Below are positions 7,907 through 14,832 of a DNA stretch of 25,384 bases, piece by piece. The notes under the pieces are model-generated. The model did no database searches. It saw nothing but the letters and a program-made list of their open reading frames with translations, and had not been told where the DNA came from. Source of the stretch: Acidobacteriota bacterium (lineage in GTDB: Bacteria > Acidobacteriota > Blastocatellia > Pyrinomonadales > Pyrinomonadaceae); contig JABFSB010000541.1 of assembly GCA_013140875.1 (NCBI GenBank), forward strand, positions 1 through 25,384. Direction: 5' to 3'. Made by a program: the position numbers and the translations under genes. Each line of letters begins with the position of its first letter. Position 1 is the first letter of the stretch.

Positions 7907-7928
7907 ACCGCCCGCTTACGCAGGCGGT
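7907..7928. repeat. TTAC-loop REP-like palindrome in the convergent intergenic gap
   Basis: ACCGCCCGC (7907-7915) and GCAGGCGGT (7920-7928) form a 9-bp stem with one mismatch around TTAC. It lies five bases from the SDR stop on the opposite strand, and with 7847-7870 makes a pair in the convergent gap, a typical REP/BIME position. It could act as a bidirectional terminator. Confidence 0.6.
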
Positions 7929-7933
7929 TCTGT

Positions 7934-8707
7934 CTAGACCGTCATACCACCGTCGACCGCAATTGTTTGTCCGGTGATATAGCTGGACGCGTCCGATGCC
8001 AAAAAAACGGTAATGCCTTTTAGCTCGCCTTCTTCGCCCACTCTTGGAATAACGTTGTTTTCCTGTATCGAACGTTCATAAATATCGATCACGGCGTCGG
8101 CCAAACGCGAGTGAAAAAAGCCCGGTGCAATGGCGTTGACGCGAATACCCCTGCGTCCCCAGCTTGCGGCCAACTCGCGCGTCAGGCCGATCAAGCCCGC
8201 CTTGCTCGCAACATAACCGGCGTAAAACGGGCCGTTTGCAGAAGAAGTCAGTCCGGCGATCGACGCGATGTTTATGATCGAACCGCTGCCCTGTTTCAAC
8301 ATCTCGCGTCCGGCGGCTTGGGCGAAAAGGAAACAGCCGGTTAGATTGACATCGATCACTTTTTGCCACTGTTCAAGCGGCATTTCCTCGGGCATTGCGC
8401 CCCATGAGGTGCCGGCGTTATTGATCAAAATATCCACGGCGCCAAATCGCTCGACGGTTGCGTTGATGACGGCCTGAACATCGTCGGGCTTTGCAACATC
8501 ACACACCTTCCCGATCACATCAAAACCTTTCGCGGCAAACTCTTCCACCGTCTCATCCAGCCATTCGGCCCGCCGGGCGCAGAGCATCAAATTCGCTCCG
8601 GCTTCGGCCAATGCTTCGGCCATTTCCTTGCCGATCCCGCGTGAACCGCCGGTTACGATAGCGGTTTTGCCGGACAGGTCGAAAAGTTCTTTAACGGTTT
8701 TTGCCAT
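7934..8707 (-). CDS. SDR-family NAD(P)-dependent oxidoreductase
   Basis: A 257-residue classical short-chain dehydrogenase/reductase. Visible: TGGSRGIG at about 19-26 (cofactor binding), CDVAKPDDV, the NNAG motif, the catalytic serine region IINIASIAG, and Y-x-x-x-K in GYVASK, with Asn in the preceding helix (VNLTG). The C-terminus ITGQTIAVDGGMTV is the standard family ending. The overall pattern is closest to gluconate 5-dehydrogenase / 3-oxoacyl-ACP reductase-like members, but substrate cannot be assigned. It is divergent from the methyltransferase gene at 8813 with a 105-base shared promoter region and convergent with the CBM9-like gene. Confidence 0.9.
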   Translation of the reverse strand: MAKTVKELFDLSGKTAIVTGGSRGIGKEMAEALAEAGANLMLCARRAEWLDETVEEFAAKGFDVIGKVCDVAKPDDVQAVINATVERFGAVDILINNAGTSWGAMPEEMPLEQWQKVIDVNLTGCFLFAQAAGREMLKQGSGSIINIASIAGLTSSANGPFYAGYVASKAGLIGLTRELAASWGRRGIRVNAIAPGFFHSRLADAVIDIYERSIQENNVIPRVGEEGELKGITVFLASDASSYITGQTIAVDGGMTV

Positions 8708-8812
8708 ATACTAATTAAAGGAAACGAACTCAAGGTTAGCACAGGGTCGAACGTCGTGTTACCCGGCGGGAGGGCCTTTGCCTCGCGGGTTGTGGTGCGA
8801 TTAAATATAGAT

Positions 8813-9607
8813 ATGGCAAAAACACAGAAGGAACGTGCGTTTCTTCGCGACCTTTACATCAACGAAGAATGGACGCGACGATTTACCGATCTTGTCGATA
8901 AAAATCTGGTCTTTAAAAAGGCCGAAAACGTCCTGTACATAAATGCCGGAACCGGCGATCACTGTTTCCAGCTTCGCGAAAAGCTGGACGACAAGATCGC
9001 GATCTTTGCCCGCTGCGAAAGCCAGGAACTTGCGGCGATAGCACGCGACAAGGCGATAGCGGTCAAATCGGACGTAGATTTTTCGACGATGAGATTTGAC
9101 GACGATGCTTTCGATATCGTGGTTGCCGATGCGACACTCATTGCTCCGCCGGAGATCGGTAATTTTGTTTCGGACGCGGTCCGGGTTACTCGCCCGGGCG
9201 GAAAGACGGCGGTTTTTCTGCCTTCGGCGGGAAGCTATGGTGAAGTGTTTTCGCTGCTTTGGGAAGTGTTGTTCGAAGAAGACCTCGGCGAGCACGGGCA
9301 CGCCGCGGAAGCGATGATCGCTGAAATCCCTACCGTCAGCCGTATCGAAGAGATCGCCTCGGCCGCCGGACTGACCGACATAAAATCATACAATGCGAGG
9401 GAAGTGTTCGAATTCGAAAATGGCGAAGCGTTTATTTCGTCGCCCCTGGTCGCCGATTTTTTGCTTTCGGAATGGCTGAAAACCCTGAAAAAGAAAGACC
9501 GGGAACGGGTAAATGCGCGCCTTGCAAAGCTGATCGACGCGGAAGACGGAGACCTGACGTTCAGGTTTTCGGTAAAAGCTACTTTGGTGACGGGCGAGAA
9601 AGGATGA
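8813..9607 (+). CDS. Class I SAM-dependent methyltransferase-like protein
   Basis: A 264-residue protein with a Rossmann-type methyltransferase fold. Motif I appears as VLYINAGTGDHCFQL (about residues 40-54), in place of the usual D/E-x-G-x-G-x-G. Further elements are a strand after IAIFARCES, MRFDDDAFDIVVADATLI (post-motif II/motif IV region, about 88-105), and VRVTRPGGKTAVFLPS (motif V/VI region). The region around 115-180 and the acidic C-terminal half (KTLKKKDRERVNARL) look divergent. The acidic ribose-binding residue is not obvious, so it could be a weak SAM binder or a non-enzymatic relative. An upstream in-frame codon at 8756 is unlikely: that extension lies in an imperfect GC-rich palindrome, and MAKTQKERAFL is a natural start. 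Confidence 0.7.
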   Translation: MAKTQKERAFLRDLYINEEWTRRFTDLVDKNLVFKKAENVLYINAGTGDHCFQLREKLDDKIAIFARCESQELAAIARDKAIAVKSDVDFSTMRFDDDAFDIVVADATLIAPPEIGNFVSDAVRVTRPGGKTAVFLPSAGSYGEVFSLLWEVLFEEDLGEHGHAAEAMIAEIPTVSRIEEIASAAGLTDIKSYNAREVFEFENGEAFISSPLVADFLLSEWLKTLKKKDRERVNARLAKLIDAEDGDLTFRFSVKATLVTGEKG

Positions 9608-9690
9608 AAAGTATAAATGTGAAAATGTGAAAAAGCTGAAGCTCCCGAGGGTTTGCACTTTTTCACTTTTAAACCTTTTCACTTTTACTT
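9607..9690. repeat. A/T-rich GTGAAAA minirepeat and inverted repeat between convergent genes
   Basis: GTGAAAA-type units recur on the left (9620-9635) and their complement TTTTCAC-type units on the right (9658-9685). GTGAAAAAG (9627-9635) and CTTTTTCAC (9658-9666) are perfect inverted arms with a 22-base spacer. It lies between the convergent methyltransferase and tatA genes, reaching the tatA stop, and could work as a bidirectional terminator. Confidence 0.5.
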
Positions 9691-9939
9691 CGCTTCGGCC
9701 CGGCGGCGCATCTCCTCGGCCAACGCCTCGTCGCTTAGCTGCGAAACTTGCGGCGGCGGGGCCGACGAAAGCTGCTTGTCACGTTCCGCCGCCTCTTCCA
9801 ACTCAGCCTCTCGCATGCCGTCCTTAAACGCTTTCCTCGTCGCACCGAGCGATTTGGCAAGCTGTGGCAGGCGCGTTGCTCCGAAAAGAAGAAATAACAC
9901 CGCAACGATTAAAATAATTTCTGTAGTTCCAAAGTTCAT
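9685..9939 (-). CDS. tatA: Sec-independent translocase subunit TatA/TatE-like
   Basis: An 84-residue TatA-family protein: a short N-terminus (MNFGTTE), one membrane helix (IILIVAVLFLLFG), the hinge LFGATRLPQLAKSLG with the conserved FG and LP, then an amphipathic helix and a charged tail rich in Glu and Ala ending RRRAEAK. TatA oligomers form the translocation path for folded, often cofactor-containing proteins. An upstream ATG at 9993 would add an 18-residue tail that does not fit the family; the start at 9939 gives the standard form. No tatB or tatC is nearby, so this is an isolated locus. It lies downstream of the proline iminopeptidase on the same strand, across a 113-base gap containing a hairpin. 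Confidence 0.9.
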   Translation of the reverse strand: MNFGTTEIILIVAVLFLLFGATRLPQLAKSLGATRKAFKDGMREAELEEAAERDKQLSSAPPPQVSQLSDEALAEEMRRRAEAK

Positions 9940-10015
9940 ACATTTCTTCGGCAATTGCCTAAAACAGCATAGTAACGCTTTTGGCCGTTTCAATCCATAT
10001 CAGTCTTCTTGCCTT

Positions 10016-10036
10016 CCTTTGCGGAGGACGCAAAGG
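10016..10036. terminator. Stem-loop of the CCTTTGCG repeat type after the iminopeptidase gene
   Basis: CCTTTGCG (10016-10023) pairs perfectly with CGCAAAGG (10029-10036) around GAGGA. It begins 17 bases past the minus-strand stop at 10053. The core TTTGCG/CGCAAA is shared with the repeats at 684-727, 13903-13933 and 21981-22011. A termination role is plausible; there is no clear T-tract. Confidence 0.5.
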
Positions 10037-10052
10037 CACCAGACGTTTTAGT

Positions 10053-11030
10053 TTAAGACGCTGCCGGCTGGCGGCCCACGTGCGCCTTTGTCTTGAACCT
10101 ATCCATCGCGTCCACCAAAGCTGAGGTGATGCCTTTTTCCGACACAGAGTGCCCCGAATCCGGTACAACGATAAATTCAGCCTCCGGCAAAGCGCGATGC
10201 AGGTCCCACGCAGAAGTGATCGGGCAAACGACGTCGTAACGGCCCTGGACGATGACGGTCGGGATGTGGCGGATCTTATCCGCGTTTTCGAGCAGGAAAT
10301 TGTCGCTGTCAAAAAACGATCCATTCATGAAGTAATGGCATTCGATGCGAGCGAGCGAGAGAGCTTCATGTTCGCCTTCCCAGTGGTCCATCAGGTCCTG
10401 ATCTGGGTAAAGCTTTGAGGTCGCGCCTTCCCAAGTGCTCCACGCACGGGCGGCCGACAATCTTACGCTTTCGTCATCGCTGGTCAGGCGTTTATGATAA
10501 GCGGCCATAAAATCGCCGCGTTCGGCCTCAGGAATCTCGTCGCGATAGCGTTCCCAGAAATCAGGGAAGATCTCGGATGCTCCGTATTGATAAAACCACG
10601 TCAGCTCTTTTTTGCGCGTCAGGAAAATACCGCGAAGTATCAGGCCCAAACACCTATCAGGATGCGTCACGCCATACGCCAGACTTAGCGTGCTGCCCCA
10701 CGAGCCGCCGAAAACATACCATTTTTCGATCCCGAACTTTTCCCGCAACGCCTCAATATCGCTGATCAAATCCCAAGTCGTGTTCTCACGCAGCTCCGCG
10801 TGCGGCGTCGATCTGCCGGAACCGCGTTGATCGAAAAGAACAACGTGATATACCGCCGGATCAAAAAATTGCCGGTACATCGGTATCAACCCGCCCCCCG
10901 GCCCGCCGTGCAGGAATACAACCGGAACGCCGTCCGGATTTCCCACACGCTCATAATAAACGTCGTGAATATCCGACACCTTCAACATGCCCGAATCAAA
11001 GGGCTCGATCTCGGGGTAGAGTGTTTTCAT
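10053..11030 (-). CDS. pip: Prolyl aminopeptidase (proline iminopeptidase, alpha/beta hydrolase S33)
   Basis: Releases N-terminal proline from peptides. The 325-residue protein has the S33 layout: the oxyanion-hole motif HGGPGGG at 41-47, DQRGSGRS at 67-74, the nucleophile elbow GGSWGS at 108-113 with Ser110, Asp266 in GRYD, and His294 in DSGHS. The helical cap region includes YQYGASEIFPDFWERY and the Glu residues that recognise the amino terminus of proline substrates (RIECHYFMN). No signal peptide, so cytoplasmic. It is followed on the same strand by tatA, and divergent from a secreted protein gene at 11258 with a 227-base intergenic region in which I see no convincing promoter. Confidence 0.93.
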   Translation of the reverse strand: MKTLYPEIEPFDSGMLKVSDIHDVYYERVGNPDGVPVVFLHGGPGGGLIPMYRQFFDPAVYHVVLFDQRGSGRSTPHAELRENTTWDLISDIEALREKFGIEKWYVFGGSWGSTLSLAYGVTHPDRCLGLILRGIFLTRKKELTWFYQYGASEIFPDFWERYRDEIPEAERGDFMAAYHKRLTSDDESVRLSAARAWSTWEGATSKLYPDQDLMDHWEGEHEALSLARIECHYFMNGSFFDSDNFLLENADKIRHIPTVIVQGRYDVVCPITSAWDLHRALPEAEFIVVPDSGHSVSEKGITSALVDAMDRFKTKAHVGRQPAAS

Positions 11031-11257
11031 AAGCTAAATGATACGTGAAATAACGCGACGGCGGAAACCGGTTATTCACGGAAGCTCCTTTCGTTGAGAT
11101 TGTAGAGTGAAATTTCAAGATACACTTTGCATCTGTGAGACATACATCCAAACCGGTGGATCTGACATCTCCTTACATTATGAGCGGTCGTTAACCGTGC
11201 CTTGCCCCGTACTTTTTGCCTCTTACTTAGGTCTGAACCTGTATTATTATTGAGGCT

Positions 11258-12709
11258 ATGAGGCGTAATACTGCTCATCGTAGGATTCAAAGTTCCAACA
11301 AGTCAAATTTCATGATTTCTCGCTTTCTCGTCGCCATCGGTTTTGTTGTATTCGCTCTCCACGCAACCAATTTAGCCTGTTCGTATGCGGATGGCGCCTT
11401 GTTTCCGACCCATTATGACCACATAAAGGAGGCGGCAGTAATAGTTCTCGCAGAACCGATTGGCAAGATCGGTTACAACGTAGAGTTCCGTATAAAGGAG
11501 GTTATGAAGGGCAGTTTCGAAGATCAAGAATTTACCGCCTCTGAGGTCCATACCAGCTGCACCGACCTCACTTTCGTGCTGCAACAGGAAGCGACCCTTC
11601 CTCCGTTTCTTGCGGCTAAGATTCCAAAGAGGACACCCAAATACCTGCTTTTTCTTGAGAGAACCACAGACAGTTGGAAGCTTTCGATCCAAGCAACTGA
11701 AGCGATGAATTCTCCCGTCTGGGATGAGCAATCTTCAGAATCCCTTCTGGCGGTCAGACAACTGATCCGGGTCAGTAACAGAAATGACTACGAAGCAGAA
11801 AAGCGAGAACTGAAGGAACTCCGACGAATTGCTAAGAGTGGCCGACAACCTAGGAAATACCCGAAGTCGTTAGTCAAACTTATCGACGATCATCTGAGAT
11901 CGCCTACTCCTAAAAAGACATTTCAGGACCTTATCGAAATTTACGGGCAATCAGAGCGTGATGGAAAAAGAGACGTGCTATGGGCTCTTGCCAAAGGCGG
12001 ACATAAAGAGGCAACAGAATTTTTCACAAGAATGCTTGATTCCCCGATTCCTTCTAACTATGTCGGCCCAATAAGCCAATTTATAATTACGACACGAAAT
12101 GCGGCTTTGCTGCTACGCATCGGACGGAACTACCCAATTTTGGATAAATCCACCCGATGGCCACTAATGTGGGCTCTTATAAAGACGGCGGACGGAAGAC
12201 ATGCCGATCTCATGATGGCCGCATTGAAGTCGGCGGACAAAGAAGAGGCAGGAAGGCTGGCGGAATGGTTTGTCCGCTACCCGAACGAGGAAGCTACTGA
12301 GATCGTCAATAGGCTTGTGGCAGGTGCGTATCAGGAAAACTGGGAACTAACATTCGGTCTAGCTGGCATGGGCGATCCAGGAACTGTTTCTTGGGCCAAA
12401 GAATTCATGAACAAAGACGGCAAAGACCGATGGATGGCTTTCTATACAATTGCTTACTCCCCGCTCGACGAGGCCGATCGTTTGGCTAGAGACATCATTG
12501 AAGGAACAGATTCGCGAGGACTGACCTTCCTAATTCAAGGATATGGAGACTCGCACAACCCACGTAAATACAAAAGGTTGTACGACATCGTCAGATTAAC
12601 TAAGAAGGACTCCGAGGTTGAGAATTGGCTAAGACGGACTCTCGACACAATGAGTGAAAACGGTGACCCACGCGCCTCCGAACTAAAGAGACTGCTCAGT
12701 GGCGGTTAA
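11258..12709 (+). CDS. Exported protein of unknown function: NTR/TIMP-like N-terminus and helical repeats
   Basis: A 483-residue protein I cannot name. A hydrophobic signal segment lies at about 19-40 (MISRFLVAIGFVVFALHA, then NLACSYAD). No canonical lipobox is present, so signal peptidase I is more likely. An ATG at 11312 would start directly at the signal peptide; 11258 has a TGAGG just upstream. Residues ~45-150 have the pattern of bacterial TIMP/NTR-like modules: an early Cys after the signal, a 'VIVLAEPIG...FRIKEVMKGSF' strand pair, a second Cys (HTSC), and KYLLFLERT. After a Lys/Arg-rich linker, residues ~225-483 are helical and look HEAT-like (DVLWALAKGGHKEAT, LMWALIKTADGRH, WFVRYPNEEA, LAGMGDPG). 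Base use looks more A/T-rich and uses more AGA/AGG/ATA than neighbours, hinting at recent acquisition. Its stop overlaps the asnB stop. Confidence 0.6.
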   Translation: MRRNTAHRRIQSSNKSNFMISRFLVAIGFVVFALHATNLACSYADGALFPTHYDHIKEAAVIVLAEPIGKIGYNVEFRIKEVMKGSFEDQEFTASEVHTSCTDLTFVLQQEATLPPFLAAKIPKRTPKYLLFLERTTDSWKLSIQATEAMNSPVWDEQSSESLLAVRQLIRVSNRNDYEAEKRELKELRRIAKSGRQPRKYPKSLVKLIDDHLRSPTPKKTFQDLIEIYGQSERDGKRDVLWALAKGGHKEATEFFTRMLDSPIPSNYVGPISQFIITTRNAALLLRIGRNYPILDKSTRWPLMWALIKTADGRHADLMMAALKSADKEEAGRLAEWFVRYPNEEATEIVNRLVAGAYQENWELTFGLAGMGDPGTVSWAKEFMNKDGKDRWMAFYTIAYSPLDEADRLARDIIEGTDSRGLTFLIQGYGDSHNPRKYKRLYDIVRLTKKDSEVENWLRRTLDTMSENGDPRASELKRLLSGG

Positions 12710-14712
12710 CTCTCTAAGAGGAAGTTGTCGATCCATAGTTGGAATACAAGCAACGTCCAAAGCTCCTTGTGATGCGAGGCATTCCCAGTTTCATGTTCCT
12801 TGATCAGCTTCTGCACGTAATCTACATTGAACAGCCCCTGGTTGTTTAGCCGCTCCTGCGAGAGCATATCGTGCATCAATGAATTCAGCCGGCCCTTCAG
12901 CCATTCGGCGATCGGGATTCCGAAGCCTTTTTTCGGGCGATGCAGGATGTCGTGCGGGAGTAGACCGCGCATCGCCTCTTTCAAAATGAACTTGCCGCTT
13001 TTGCCTTTTAGCTTGTAATTGACGGGAATGGACGCCGCGAACTGGCCGACTCGGGGGTCGAGGAACGGGGCTCGGGTTTCGAGGCTGACAGCCATGGCGG
13101 CGCGGTCGACCTTGGTGAGAATGTCTTCGGCCAGATAGTAATTGATGTCGGCATACTGCATCTGCTCAATAACGTTTTTGGCGTCGGACGCATCGACCAA
13201 CTCGCGAACGCCTCGGTAAATGTCGGCGTCGGTCTGGGTGAGAACATCTTTGGTAAACAGCTTTTCGTGCTGATCGGTCGAGAACGATCCGAACCAGCCG
13301 TGGTGCCGCGCAATGTCGTCGTGTTTCGCCGAGCGGACAAAGCGTTTCGCCTTGTAATCGAACGACATATTATTCGTCGAAACCGGCAGGGCATTGACCA
13401 CCGGTTCGATCAGGCCGCTGCGGACAAACGAGGGAATCGCATTGTACTTCGCCGCCAGCGTGTGGGCGTAGTACATCGGGTAACCCGCAAAAAGCTCATC
13501 ACCACCGTCGCCACCGAGGGCGACCGTGACATGTTTTCTTACGAACTGTGCCAGCAAAAATGTCGGGATCAGTGAGCCATCGGACATCGGTTCGTCCAGC
13601 CATTGGCCGATATCCGAGATCAGATCACCGGCCGTTGTGGCGGAAAGCTTATCTTCGTAATGCTCAGTGTTTAAGTGTTTGGCGACGGTTCGGGCGTATT
13701 TCGATTCGTCAAACGAATCTTCTTCGAAGCCGATGGAGAATGTTTTAACACGTTCGGTTGCGTGCTGCGTCGCGAATGCTGCGACCGTTGAAGAATCGAT
13801 ACCGCCCGAAAGCAGAATGCCAAGAGGCACATCAGACACGAGGCGCATTCGAACGGCGTCGGACAATAAATCCCTCAGCTCATTCGCCTTTCCGCTTAGC
13901 GACTCTTCTTTGCGACTTTGCGACTTTGCGGGAGATTTTCCGTTCGTCTCAGAGGTCTGTGCGTTAGCAATCGCGTAATCGCTACCGCCCGAATAAGCCC
14001 TTGCTAACGCGCGGGCTTCCGCATCCTCGTGCCACGATAAATCCCAGTATTTCCGTGTCCGAACTTCGCCGTTCTCGACGACCAGCACATGTGCCGCCGG
14101 GAGTTTGTGGATGCCCTTGTAGATGGACATCGGTGCCGGTACATAGTCGAATGAGACGTAGTGGCGGAGGGCGTTTAGGTCGAGTTCGGGCGTGACCGAC
14201 GGGTGAGCGAGAATCGCTTTCGGTTCGGACGCCCAGATCAATTTGCCGTCGAAAATACCATAATACAGAGGCTTTTCGCCGAAACGGTCGCGGGCAATGA
14301 TGAGCTTTTTCCGCCGCGAATCCCACAGCGAAAAGGCGTACATCCCATTCACGTGATCGAGAAAGTCGTCGCCGTATTTAACGTACAGGTGCGGCAAAAT
14401 CTCGGTATCGGTTTTCGTGACGAACTTAAAGCCGTCCTTCTCCAATCGGACGCGCACCTCGCGATAGTTGTACAGTTCGCCGTTCATCATCACGACGACC
14501 GACTTGTCCTCACTGAACACCGGCTGATCGCCCGTTTTCAAATCTATGATCGATAACCGCCGCATCCCCAACGCGACCGTCTCGTCCACCCACAACCCCT
14601 CTGAATCCGGCCCGCGATGCACGATTCTTTCACACATCGAGTGCAGCACCGGCTCGGCATTATGGTTCGGTTTAGTTGTGTCCAGGTTTATCCAACCGGT
14701 GATACCGCACAT
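12706..14712 (-). CDS. asnB: Glutamine-hydrolysing asparagine synthetase with a repeat-derived insertion
   Basis: Makes asparagine from aspartate, glutamine and ATP. The N-terminus MCGITGW gives the essential Cys2 nucleophile (so the start is certain), followed by RGPDSEG at 33-39 and the MNGELYNYR glutaminase motif at 76-84. The synthetase domain has the ATP-pyrophosphatase motif SGGIDSS at 302-308 and LGGDGGDELFAGY. The 668-residue length is above the usual 600-640 because of an insertion of about 45 residues (approximately 229-274) between the two domains. Part of it is encoded by a 31-bp repeat at 13903-13933 and part by an inverted repeat at 13961-14010; the frame stays open throughout. 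Such AsnB paralogues are also common in polysaccharide clusters, and a GT2 gene precedes it. A palindromic element abuts the start codon. Confidence 0.93.
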   Translation of the reverse strand: MCGITGWINLDTTKPNHNAEPVLHSMCERIVHRGPDSEGLWVDETVALGMRRLSIIDLKTGDQPVFSEDKSVVVMMNGELYNYREVRVRLEKDGFKFVTKTDTEILPHLYVKYGDDFLDHVNGMYAFSLWDSRRKKLIIARDRFGEKPLYYGIFDGKLIWASEPKAILAHPSVTPELDLNALRHYVSFDYVPAPMSIYKGIHKLPAAHVLVVENGEVRTRKYWDLSWHEDAEARALARAYSGGSDYAIANAQTSETNGKSPAKSQSRKEESLSGKANELRDLLSDAVRMRLVSDVPLGILLSGGIDSSTVAAFATQHATERVKTFSIGFEEDSFDESKYARTVAKHLNTEHYEDKLSATTAGDLISDIGQWLDEPMSDGSLIPTFLLAQFVRKHVTVALGGDGGDELFAGYPMYYAHTLAAKYNAIPSFVRSGLIEPVVNALPVSTNNMSFDYKAKRFVRSAKHDDIARHHGWFGSFSTDQHEKLFTKDVLTQTDADIYRGVRELVDASDAKNVIEQMQYADINYYLAEDILTKVDRAAMAVSLETRAPFLDPRVGQFAASIPVNYKLKGKSGKFILKEAMRGLLPHDILHRPKKGFGIPIAEWLKGRLNSLMHDMLSQERLNNQGLFNVDYVQKLIKEHETGNASHHKELWTLLVFQLWIDNFLLES
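13903..13933. repeat. Dispersed 31-bp repeat, copy inside asnB
   Basis: The segment is identical over 31 bases to the reverse complement of 21981-22011. It contains two CGACTTTG-type units (TGCGACTTTG phased at about nine bases) and the TTTGCGGGA core. On the asnB coding strand it encodes residues 260-270 (SPAKSQSRKEE), a charged linker. Flanking bases do not match the other copy. Confidence 0.8.
13961..14010. repeat. Inverted repeat in the asnB insertion
   Basis: GCGTTAGCAA (13961-13970) and TTGCTAACGC (14001-14010) are perfect 10-bp inverted arms with a 30-base spacer. They lie in the same asnB insertion as the 31-bp repeat and encode residues 235-251, rich in Ala/Arg then Ser/Gly. The arms share the GTTA loop motif of the GTNA-type palindromes. 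Confidence 0.6.
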
Positions 14713-14832
14713 AAACGGAGCGGGGACACTCTTGTCCCCATGAGGGCCGCTTCGGCCCGAATAATCTGCCGCCTGATCCGTAGCTTTTCCGCCGGAGGAA
14801 CCGGCGGTGGGGACAAGAGTGTCCCCGCTCCG
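14713..14832. repeat. Composite palindromic element filling the gap between the GT2 gene and asnB
   Basis: Perfect 25-bp inverted arms lie at 14716-14740 and 14808-14832, separated by 67 bases. Each arm is itself palindromic: GGGGACA / TGTCCCC around a four-base loop (14722-14739 and 14809-14826). The middle holds two more perfect hairpins: GGGCCG 14744-14749 with CGGCCC 14753-14758, and CCGCCGG 14789-14795 with CCGGCGG 14801-14807. One end touches the GT2 stop codon (14833) and the other is three bases from the asnB ATG, so the element occupies the whole gap and leaves asnB without a visible Shine-Dalgarno. Confidence 0.85.

Noticed and set aside
9940..9993. N-terminal extension of TatA
   Set aside because: The added residues (basic, with Cys) are not found in TatA proteins and would place the membrane helix away from the N-terminus.
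11031..11257. Promoters or a small gene in the divergent gap between pip and the exported protein
   Set aside because: TTGCCT/TATTAT boxes near 11216-11247 are 20 bases apart, and minus-strand candidates have poor spacing; no ORF with plausible features was found.
11312..11400. Lipobox for the exported protein at 11258
   Set aside because: The sequence before the cysteine is T-N-L-A-C, with Asn at -3 and Leu at -2, which does not fit a lipobox.
13895..14020. Frameshift or assembly error in the asnB insertion
   Set aside because: The frame remains open and both flanking domains are intact in the same frame; the DNA matches repeats found elsewhere, so a real insertion is more likely.
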